NCBI GenBank assembly: GCA_963691815.1
Contig: OY829667.1
Location: 10,382,821-10,446,820, forward strand
From: Echiichthys vipera
Taxonomy: Eukaryota > Chordata > Actinopteri > Perciformes > Trachinidae
Length of the DNA: 64,000 nucleotides
Direction of reading: 5' to 3'
Below the pieces are notes generated by a model. It did not search any database, had not been told where the DNA came from, and saw nothing but the letters and a program-made list of their open reading frames with translations. Positions 1 through 10,400 of this stretch are shown piece after piece (position 1 is the first letter of the stretch; every line of letters begins with the position of its first letter). The position numbers and the translations under genes are program-made.

Positions 1-1580
1 GAACCAGAGTCCATCGCCATTTTAGGTTTGTTTAAACTGAACCATGCATGTCACCTGAAATAGGAGTGAAAAAACCACACACCTGTAAAGTTTTGCGACT
101 GTGTCTTGCATGCTAGTATAACTATTGCTGCTGACAAAATATGCCTGCAGACATAAACACCTGGCTAAGTCCTCAAATCCACTTTTGTGGTAGCTCTCAC
201 TACAGTAGCCGTGTCCAGGTGATACGATCAAGATTCTGTTTCTGTTTTGCCTATTTCAAATGTAAAATTACTCCCGAGAAGCATTTAAGCGCATACCATT
301 CGGTTCTTTCTTACCCGGTTGCCGGTTGTAGGTGTTTCCAGTCTTTTCTAGGAGCATTTAACTCTGCATCACCGATAACGCCCCTTGGAAAGTGAAAATT
401 AACTGAGGGGGTCCACTCCAGACTTGTGCGATTAGTCTGGTGATTCCAGGATAGATGGATGGATTAACCAATGTAAAATTGTAGTTGGCAGCAACAGTGT
501 TTGCTCCAGGTCTAATGGTGTTGACTGAAACTATTCTCGATCACAACAATATGCTGCGTTTGTTAACTTTAAAAATTTGGATCAAACTCCCTCCTTAACA
601 CACAATCCACTACTGCAACAATCCAATTTTTGTTTACATATATTTTGTTTATATTATATATTTTTGTTTATAAATGTTTATTTGTAATTGTGTGACATTT
701 CCTGACAAACACTTGGATACAAAAAGATCTTATGACTGACATAACTGCCTATGACAAGCTAGAGAAAATATTCTTATAAATTAAATGTAAGACTTTGTTG
801 AACATAATTTTCACAGTGAGTTTTCCAGTCCACAGCCTTCATACGAAGCCAGTGATCTTGTCATGCAAAATGATTTGAATATCCTTTCTATTCCGGTAGT
901 GGAGCAGGTTAAAGCTGAACTTTAATGTTAGGTTAAAACTTAACATCAGGTTTGTTTGGTCTATGAATAGTTTATTATCAAGTGTCATTGAAATACTATG
1001 TTTGTGTTCGGTTTTACTTGTTCTTTCTTAAAATGCAGTGACCATCAATCATGCTGTTCTATTTTAAAGTGTATTATTAAGATGCAGCTTTTAGTTTCAG
1101 TGACGTGTTTGGCTGCGTAGTCTCTCCCTGTGTTGTTTTTGCATCGCACCTCCTCCCAGAGAATACTTGTGAATCAAACTGTTGATGAGCTTGTGACTTG
1201 GGTATCAATTCATGGTAAATTTGTTTTGTTTTGTTTTAGAAGAGACAATGAACCAATTCAAAACGTTTATAACGAGGGTTTCCTTCTTCTTCCAGTAAGG
1301 CCGTTGTGAATCAAAGCATTGTGGGTTTTCATAATTCAAACAAGGAAATAATGATATGACTCATAAATATAACCACAGCAATGATGCAGCAGTTTAACAT
1401 GACCTTACAGTAGGCATATTGTACTCCTACCAAGATATACCTGATGCCTTTGTTGGAGTACATTTGTGAGTATAATCTGGAAATAAGATGTACAATGTAT
1501 TTAAATAAAACTTGACACAGTGTGTGTATGCATTTGTGTTACATTACCATGTTTCTCCTACCTTCGACTTCTGAGCTGGC
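1..1580. other. Non-coding left edge, homologous to DNA around the gene A promoter
   Basis: No gene is seen. 485-545 matches 24186-24245 (CAGTGTTTGCTCCAGGTCT), 705-750 resembles 24565-24610, and 860-1200 matches 24920-25200. By position a promoter for a further mucin gene would fall near 550-700, but the exon 1 and TATA sequences found at A and B are not recognisable there. Confidence 0.5.
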
Positions 1581-4305
1581 AGCACTGTGGAAATACTTAA
1601 AGAGAGAGTTAAGGGCAGGATCAAACGTGGGACATAAAAAAAAATCATGGATTCAGCTTTTGTTTTGTTGAAATTACTTGCTGTTCACTTCTTTCCAACC
1701 CAGGCCTGCTGATGGTGTTAAGTGCTGATATTTCTAGGAAAGATAAAATTGAAGTAATTGATATCGCTTGTTTTTCACTTTATTTGGAAATTAAAGTCAA
1801 TACAAAAGAAGGTTTAAAAATATGAAAAAATTACAAATTAAAGTTCACTACAATTACTGGAAAGTATCTGTATGTAATAAATAAAATTGAACATTCAACA
1901 GTTCTGATGTACGTGTCAAATTCTGTTGAAAAGACAGATACCAGAGATGAGCATCCAGAATATCTGGATCTACAGCATAGTTACTCACCAGTGTGGTGTG
2001 TTTCACATAACATACCTGTTGTCCTCCATGATGAAAGAGCTGCTGTTTTTTTCCCTACATGCTTGCAAGTGAACATAGCAATGTTGAGTCAAAAACATCC
2101 TAAAAATGAATTCTAGTTATGGGCATATTTGAAAAGGTTAACATTGTGCAAAGGACTGGTCCATTTCCCATTATGTCACAAGCCACGCAAACTTTAAATC
2201 TGGAACAATTTACAGTTTGTCATGAAAGTCCACTGGGGTCTCCTCCTCATTTAAAGAACAATATGTACATCAGAGACATATTACAGGCATTACACAAATT
2301 TAAATGTGAAAAATATTGAAACTAAATAGATTAAAATAATACGTTATTTTATTTTGAAGATATGTCATTATAACTGTGGTGCCATATAACAAAAGTTTGA
2401 CAGTCCATTTTTTCGGTTTTGTTTGTGGAAACTTTCCATTGATAAATACAAAAACCGTACAAAGAAAATTAGATCTTTGTCCATGCTGTTGCTTTTAAAA
2501 AGTAAAATGTTCTTATGTAGTTAGATTTTCTTTTTCCTCTGAAAATATTCAGGATCCATCTGGAATATTTTGTGTGTAAATGTAATAAAGGGACAAATGA
2601 TGAATGTGTTTTTCTAATCCATAATCCAAGTCACATGATTATTCAATATCCAGTCAAGTCTCTCAAACATATTTTTATATCTGTTGCAAAATTCTAAAAT
2701 AGAACAGCCTTAAAAAACAACAATACTAGTAAGTGCCCCTTCAATGGTGTCTATTTGAATACAAACAATAAATCCCCTTAATCAATTGTGTCACTAAATT
2801 GTCCCAACCAATAATTTAACTGTTTAATCATTTTATCATTAAACAGTAAAGTGGGTTAGCCCGTGTGCCAAGTTGCCAGGTCTGAGTGTTTTTTCCAGCA
2901 CTGTGGAAACACTTAAAGAGAGATTTAAGGGCAGGATCAAACATGGGACATAAAAAAAATCATGCATTCAGCTTTGGTTTTGTTGAGATTACTTGCTGTT
3001 CACTTCTTTCCAACCCAGGCCTGCTGATGGTGTTAAGTGCTGATATTTCTAGGAAAGATAAAATTGAAGTAATTGATATTGCTTGTTTTTCACTTTATTT
3101 GGAAGTGAATTCAAAAGAAGGTATAAAAATATGAAAAAATAACAAATTAAAGGTCACAATTACTGGAGAGTATATGTATGTAGTAAATACAATTGGATAT
3201 ACATTTCAAATTCTGTTGAAAAGACAAATACCAGAGATGAGCATCCAGAATATCTGGATCTACAGCATAGTTACTCACCAGTGTGGTGTGTTTCACATAA
3301 CATATCTGTTTTCCTCCATGACGAAAGAGCCTCTTTTTTTTCCCCTACATGCTTGCAAGTGAACATAGCAATGTTGAGTCAAAAACATACTATAATAAAT
3401 TCTAGGTATGGGCATATTTAAAAAAAGGTTAACATGGCCTGTGCGAAGGACTGGTCCATTTCCCATTATGTCACAAACTATACCAACTTTAAATCTGGAA
3501 ATATAGTCGCTTGGTAATGGAGCTAGAAGAAATGCCGAAAGAAAGAGAGCAGAAATATCATGTGATATTTGGAGTTATCCTAGGAAATGTGTAAATAGAG
3601 TACACAAGACAGTTAAAGTATAAAATAATATATTTAAATGAACACATAAAAAAAGTATCCTGGTTGTATTTCATTATGTTCTTTTTTAAATTTTTTTAGA
3701 GATTATATTTTTGGGCTTTTATTTCCTTGCTGCTGAAGAGTGATGGAAAAGGGGAAAGATAGTGGTATGGCTATCAGTAAAGGGCCATAGATCAGATTTG
3801 AACCCACGCCACTGCCAAGGAAGCCTGTTTCCTCATATTCTTCTGAAGTGTTAAATTACGACATCAATATGTTCCAGTATGAAAACACTATATTTAATAA
3901 ATGCAGTAGCTCCTTTCTTTCATGGCTTTTTTCTAACTCTGTACAAACGTGGGACATAAAAAAACTTCACTGCTTTCAAACCCAGGCCTGCTAATGGTGT
4001 TAAGCGCTGATGTTTTTAAGAAAGATAAAATTGAAGTAATTGATATTACTTGTTTTCACTTTATTTGGAAATTAAAGTGAACACAAAAGAAGGTATAAAA
4101 AATATCAAAAAATAACAAATTAAAGTTCACTACAACTACTGGAAAGTATATGTATGTAATAAATAAAATTGGACATTCAATAGTCCTGATGTACATGTCA
4201 AATTCTGTTGAAAAGACAAATACCAGAGATGAGCATCCAGAATATCTGGATCTACAGCATAGTTACTCACCAGTGTGGTGTGTTTCACATAACATGTGAG
4301 GTAAC
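1581..4305. repeat. Triplicated non-coding block (three direct copies)
   Basis: Copies at about 1581-2215, 2898-3500 and 3945-4300 share long stretches, for example CAGGCCTGCTGATGGTGTTA, GATACCAGAGATGAGCATCC-like sequence and CACCAGTGTGGTGTGTTTCA. Copies one and two extend further, into sequence homologous to 27390-27560 (CCTCCATGA-GAAAGAGCTGCTG). The third copy is shorter and loses its ends. The short plus frames in each copy are not shared and are not genes. Confidence 0.85.
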
Positions 4306-5093
4306 AAGTAGGTTAGCCTGTATGTCAAGTTTCCAGGTCTGAGTGTTTTTTTGTTTTTTTTGCAAAAAGCGAGCAATATTGATAAAGAATGAAGGCGCGA
4401 GATGCCTTACCTGCTGATCTGGCAATCCAAAAACCTTTCTTTAGTAACTAAAGCACTAACGTCTGCCAGATGAATGAACGGTGGAAAAATTAAAAGAAGC
4501 AGTTGGTATTTAATGTTTAAACATTCAGTCATGACAGAATTACAATAATATCTTTGCTGGGTAGGCTATAATTAACGTCACTCATTTTTTTTCTTCTTCT
4601 TTTTTTTTTTAATTTCTGAGTTGCAGGTGTGGGCTAATGCGCTCGTCAGTTTTTCAAACAACAACTTATCTTTGTATTATCTGCAGGAAACATCTTCATA
4701 TAGTTTATCAGGACAGCAGACTGGAGGAAAAGCAGTTGGAGCTGTACGACCTCAGGTAAAGGCTCATTGATAAGATCCTTTTCTTTGAGCTTCATAGAGG
4801 TGGTAATGCTACACATTCAGAATCTTGTTCAATATGGCTGCATCATGTTATTAATATAACACAAGGTACTGAATAATTGAAATGTAAATGCTAAAACATT
4901 AGGGATTAACTCATAAATATAACATGTTAAGTTGTTTTAAGTCTGATATTTATGCCATTAATTATAGCAATAACTTGAGAGTGGCCTCATCATGAATGGA
5001 CCTCTCTGGCTACATTGGGGTGCGTCTCTGTTGTATGCTATCAAGTTGAAGATTCTGTTCAGTCAATCATACTGGTTTATGCATCAGGAAAAC
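4306..5093. other. Non-coding DNA
   Basis: I see no gene, RNA or repeat family that can be named. A/T-rich, with short T-runs around 4590-4615. Confidence 0.4.
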
Positions 5094-5650
5094 CTAAGTT
5101 AAAATGAAACATCTAATGGGGCTTCCCAATGCATCTTTATCAATTGAAAAGCTCACAAGTGACAAAAAGTACTTTTCCATACCAGTGCTAGTCAATGGTA
5201 TTTCACATGGGCTTGACAGTAGCCATTGCAGCACCACAAGGAAGGATGCGCTGGTGAGACTGATCTTGTGGCTCACTCCACTTGAAACGTCTGTAAATTT
5301 AGTGAAAGGCAAGTGAGATGTTACAAAAATATCTGTAATATTTATAATAATCATGAGGTAGCACCCAATAGATCTTACGTGTTCCGTCCTCGGTAATGTA
5401 GGTGGTGTTAATGTTGAAGGCTGTCATATTTGAAGGTGCACCAGCCAAAAAATCTTTGGCCAACGTAGGTGAAGATGGCGGCATAAAATAAAATGGGGAA
5501 ACAATTGGCAAACTTCGTACTTGTTCACATGAGTGTCATTGAAGGTACACTTGTCATTGGCCACGGAGCTGTGGTCAAAACTGCATCTATTGTTAATCCA
5601 CTACTCATTGTTGCCCCACCGATTATTGTTGCCCCGTTAGTTGTTGTACT
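5094..5650 (-). pseudogene. Relic 3' end of a fourth SEA mucin
   Basis: A probable exon ending at 5379 (donor ACAC|GTAAG, phase 1) codes SPTLAKDFLAGAPSNMTAFN then INTTYITEDGT. This aligns with the C-terminal half of the SEA domain (QTLVDAV-NPNNTFNVSID). After an 88-bp intron, an exon from 5290 codes VSSGVSHKISLTSASFLVVL then QWLLSS, about 80% identical in DNA to the C-terminal exons of A, B and C. Here the frame runs on for about 40 extra residues to 5094. Upstream (5521-5650) is a decayed Thr-rich stretch with an in-frame stop. The second mucin exon and the first SEA half are missing. It could be a short expressed variant, but decay is more likely. Confidence 0.6.
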
Positions 5651-6639
5651 GTGATAAATACAGTAATAAATAAGGAGGTTCAAATATAAAAACACAACAG
5701 TTAGTTCGGATCAAGCAATGTGATCGGCTAAGAAGCCTTTCATGGGTGCTGATATACAATTTAACATCACCTGGTCTTTTAACTAGATGTATCACTACTT
5801 TCAAGTGTTCTTACCACTAATTACATTAAGGAGCATTAGCCTATCAGTCTTGGATCATAACAACCTTTGCCCCACGAAGATGAAATTACCTTGAATTTGG
5901 AATAGTCATCAGAAGAGAACATAAGGACGGAAAGAGGCTTGGATGCTTCAGTGCAAACCTCCGGTTTACTGATATACTGAATTATTTGTAAAAAGAGATT
6001 TTAGAGATTTTGCCTTCTATTATTGACAATAAAGCCAAAAACGTGTGCCTTGTCAAGACTTAGCTTATAAACAAGCTCACAAGCATTTGTTTTACAAATT
6101 CACATTTTGATTCTTTTTGTTATTTTGTGTCATCAGCACCTTTTATTTCTTCCTTATTGGCCACTGACACATTCTTTGCTCCTAAAATGTCTGGCTAGCC
6201 TCTAAGATCACAGAAGTGGCCTCTTTGTCAACTTAAAAATGGAGGACGTTACTTTTAGTGTGGATCTTTTCATTTAACAAAATGTCAATTATCCACAACT
6301 ATTTCTATAATAAATAATAAGTAGATGCTTTCTAAGAAGATTTGTGGTAACATTATTACCATGGTAGCCTTAAGTATTTTACAACATAACTGTCTATGAA
6401 AATGTTTCTTGTAAAATGCTGCATTTTTGTGAGAGGCATTATGAAAAATGATCCCTGAGAATGGTTCATGCTGGTGCTAATTCAAATGATGAAGAAAAAT
6501 GTGTCTGCTGTTGGGTCTGGTAGTATTTCAATAAATATGCAACTCACCCAAAATAATCTATGCACCAGTATCCCAGTATTCTTTTTGTGAACCAACGTGA
6601 TTCACCCACTCAACAAAGGCTGAGACACTATAGTGACAT
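5651..6639. other. Non-coding DNA between the relic and gene A
   Basis: A/T-rich, no credible open frame. The stretch 6290-6600 resembles 27950-28290 and 52160-52330 (shared TTTGTGGTAACATTATTAC and TTTTACAACAT), i.e. the outer 3' flank of the mucin units. Confidence 0.45.
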
Positions 6640-7342
6640 TTAATTATAAGAAATCTTGCAGCAGGATTTGATTGTTTGTAGACATCACTGGTGCTTTAAT
6701 TAAAGCCCCTGACATTAAACATGCCCTGCATGAAAAAAACACTTTCTATTTACACAGCAAAATAGCAAAATATCACACGAGAGACAATTTAAATTACTCA
6801 AAGATTTTGTATTCTGATCATTGTTTCTCACAGAAATTGTACAAAAGGCAAGATATCTCACAGAATACAGCTATACACAATTATATAAATACACTTTGTA
6901 TAAATAAGAAGATTGACAGTGCATTGTTTGACATATATATCATGTATACATAGATCCTAGATAAAACTTCATTCAGACCATGGTGAGAGTGATTTTACAG
7001 TTTACTTCCCAGTGCAGCTGGTTTGACTTGTTTGGCAAAGACAACTAAACAAGACAGCAATAGTAACCGTCACTAAGTTATAATGTGTGAGTGCTCGATG
7101 AAACAAGATATATTTGCATATTAATACTGCAATTGTTTTCTGATAATCCAGGGCTTGATTGTATATTGTATGGCTTATTATTCTAGTGATTATTCAATGA
7201 ACCAGGTTCATCAAGTTGAATTTGAAAGTATAATAACCAGAAGCTGTAGTAGACTTAAGACAATATTGAATTTGTGGTTTGTGCTGAGTACGTTTTCGTA
7301 CCAGTGATGGCAGTCATGTTCTTATGACAATTCAAATGGAAA
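6640..7342 (-). other. Gene A 3' UTR and flank, conserved in all three paralogs
   Basis: Non-coding DNA after the stop that aligns by eye with 28300-29083 (gene B) and 52325-52938 (gene C). The block around 6893-7010 is nearly identical to 52481-52610 and clearly similar to 28543-28660. An ATTAAA on the minus strand at about 6695-6700 (plus-strand TTTAAT) is conserved in gene B and is a possible polyadenylation signal. The exact transcript end cannot be set from sequence. Confidence 0.5.
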
Positions 7343-7440
7343 TCAGCACAGATCATATTGCTGGCTTGACAGTAGCCATGACAGCAGTACCAGAGAGGAT
7401 GCAGTGACAAGACTGATATTGTGGCTTACTCTGCTTGAAG
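7343..7440 (-). other. Gene A last coding exon: hydrophobic C-terminus
   Basis: The acceptor is CATTTACAG (AG at 7442-7441), with phase 1 entry. It encodes SSSRVSHNI followed by the hydrophobic stretch SLVTASSLVLLSWLLSS, then QQYDLC and TGA at 7345-7343. A run of small residues, a short polar spacer and a terminal hydrophobic stretch with almost no cytoplasmic tail fits a GPI-attachment signal; a short single-pass anchor is the alternative. In genes B and C the codon after QQ is the stop TAG, whereas here it is TAT. Confidence 0.75.
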
Positions 7441-10400
7441 CTGTAAATGAGAAGAAAAGGAAACAAAATGTTAGTTTAATAAATAGTTGTGCAACTTTTT
7501 ATGTTTTTGATCTCAAGTGCTCAATATTACTTACAGGCAGTTGTAGGTGCTGCAGTTGTAGGTGCAGCAGTTTTAGGTGCTGCAGTTGTAGGAGGTGCTG
7601 CAGTTGTAGGAGGTGCTGCAGTTGTAGGTGCTGCAGTTGTAGGTGCAGCAGTTGTAGGTGCAGCAGTTGTAGGTGCAGCAGTTGTAGGTGCAGCAGTTGT
7701 AGGTGCAGCAGTTGTAGGTGCAGCAGTTGTAGGTGCAGCAGTTGTAGGTGCTGCAGTTGTAGGTGCAGCAGTTGTAGGTGCTGCAGTTGTAGGTGCAGCA
7801 GTTGTAGGTGCTGCAGTTATAGGTGCTGCAGTTGTAGGTGCAGCAGTTGTAGGTGCTGCAGTTGTTGGATCTGTAACTGGACTTGCTGTAAAAGAAAAAA
7901 TTGTAAAGAATATGTAAATATAGCAAGTATTGGTGCCCAAACAAAAGGAGTTGGCTTTGCAGACTTTTAGAATCTTATCTAATTCTGAAGTGGCTAATGT
8001 AAATATCTTACAGTTAATAAAACAGTTTACATTTTTACATGGCAAGATATCTGACTGAATACAAGATTGCTTAGAGAATGTCTCATCCTACAAGGATTCC
8101 ACTGTACAACACCGAAAACTGATCAATTTAAAAGTTGTCTTTATTAATCTTGTGTATACCTCCATTTATTGTGTCAAGATTTTTTTGCTGATTTTAATAA
8201 CAGAGCATGAACAGCAAAGTCAGTTCAAATATGAGATACTGATTAGAGCAAAACATTGTGTTTTGATTACTTACCTAATATCTCTACTGAAGCAGGGTCT
8301 ATGCTCACATTGAAGGTATTGTTGGGATTAGTCACAGCGTCAACTAAGGTTTGAGCAACAACACTGTTCATTGGGAGATCTTCAGCAGGAGTAGTCCGAT
8401 TGAACACAATCCCCATAGTCGCATTGGTTCCGGTCGTTCGTGATATGATTATGGCACTGTATTATGAAAACGTTTAGGACAAGTGTTACATTATAATATG
8501 AGATGTTGACCTGTGTTGTGTGTTTGAAATAATATTGGAAGATACCAATTTAAAGACCGAAACCCTGCACAGAAAAAGGGAAATCAGTGAACTAAGGTAA
8601 GGAACATGTTTTTACCTGAAACGTATCACAAAGCAACGGACAAACGTCCTTGGAAATCTTTTTTTGTATATTGTAAAACACTGGGAAAAGAAAACAGCAT
8701 TAAAATAGGTTTGAGTGGTCTTCAGGCAGTTTTCTTGACTTGAAATGACACATTTTGTCTTTTGGGCAAAAGTTATGTCCAATCGTTGATTGATCTGAGT
8801 CAATTACAAATAATAATTTGAAAATGAACTCACCGTCACTATAACTTGTTCTTCAACTTTCTGATATTCACTGCTGCTTGGGTTATTGAGGGCATCTGAA
8901 AAAGGTTCATCCAAGGTTGCTGAGAGACTATAGGTAGGTTCTGGAGCCAAAGGGGTTGGTGTCTTTATTGCTGCAGTTGTAAGGGCCGCAGTTGTAGATG
9001 CAACTGTTGTAGGGGCTGCGGTTGTAGGTGCAGCTGTTGTGGATGCTGCTGTTGTAGAGGCTGCAGTTGTAGGTGCAGTTGTTGTGGGTGCTGCAGTTGT
9101 AGGGGCAGCTGTTGTAGGTGCAGCTGTTGTGGGTGCTGCAGTCGTGGATGCTACAATTGTAGGCACAGCTGTTGCAGGTGCAGCAGTTGTAGGGGCTGCA
9201 GTTGTAGGTAAAGCTGTTGTGGGTGCTGCAGTTGCAGGGGCAGCTGTTGTAGAAGCTACACTTGTGGGGACTACTGTAGCGGGTGCTGCTGTTGTAGGGG
9301 CTGCAATTGTAGGTGCAGCTGTTGTAGGCGCAGCTGTCGTAGCTGCAGCTGTTGTGGGTGCTGTTGTTGTAGGCTCAGCTGTTGTAGGCGCAGTGGTTGT
9401 ACGTGCTGAAGTTGTAGGCACAGTTGTGGGAGCCGCGGTTGTAGGCGCAGCTGTTGTAGGTGCAGCTTTTGTGGGTGCTGCGGTTGTAGGCTCAGATGTT
9501 GTAGGTGCTGCAGTTGTTGTGGCAGCTGTTGTGGGTGTTTTTGTTGTAGGCACAGCTGTTGTGGGTGCTGCAGTTGTTGGGGCAGCTGTTGTCGGTGCTG
9601 CAGTCATAGGTGCAGCTGTTGTATGTGCAGCAGTTGTAGGTGCAGCTGTTGTGTGTGCTGCTGTTGTAGGCGCAGCTGTTGTAGCTGATGCTGTTGTAGG
9701 TGCTGCTGTTGTAGGGGCAGCTGTTGTAGGTGCAGCTGTTGTCGGTGCTGCAGTCGTAGGTGCAGCTGTTGTGGGTGCTGCAGTTATAGGGGCAGCTGTT
9801 GTAGGTGCAGCTGTTGTGGGTGCTGCAGTCGTGGGTGCTGCAGTTTGAGGCACAGTTGTTGTAGGTGCAGCTGTTGAGGGTGCTGCTGTTGTTGGGACAG
9901 CTGTTGTGGGTGCTGTTGTTGTTGGGGCAGCTGTTGTAGGTGCAGCTGTTGTCTGTGCTGCAGTCGTAGGTGCAGCTGTTGTAGGTGCAGCAGTTGTAGG
10001 TGCAGCAGTTGTAGGGGCTGCAGTTGTAGGCACAGATGTTGAGGGTGCCGCAGTTGTAGGCACAGCTGTTGTAGGGGCTGCAGCTGTAGGCGCAGCTGTT
10101 GTGAGTGCTGCAGTTGTTGGGGCAGCTGTTGTGGTTGCTGCAGTTGTAGGTGCAGCGGTTGTCGGTAATGCAGTTGTTTGGGCTGCAGTTGTAGGTGCAG
10201 CTGTTGTGGTCGCTGCAGTTGTTGGGGCTGCAGTTGTAGGTGCAGCTGTTGTGGGTGCTGCAGTTGTTGGGGCAGTTGTTGTAGGTGCTGCTGTTGTGGG
10301 TGCTGCAGTTGTTGGGGCAGCTGTTGTGGATGCTGCAGTTGTTGGGGCAGCTGTTGTAAGGGCAGCTGTTATGGGTGCTGCGGTTGAAGGTAATGCAGTA

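Noticed and set aside
6672..6953. Plus-strand 93-codon frame
   Set aside because: It lies in the 3' flank shared by the three mucin genes; the frame is not kept in the other two copies.
7404..7970. Cys-rich plus-strand frame over the second mucin exon
   Set aside because: Shadow of the short PTTAA exon of gene A, which has proper splice sites on the minus strand.
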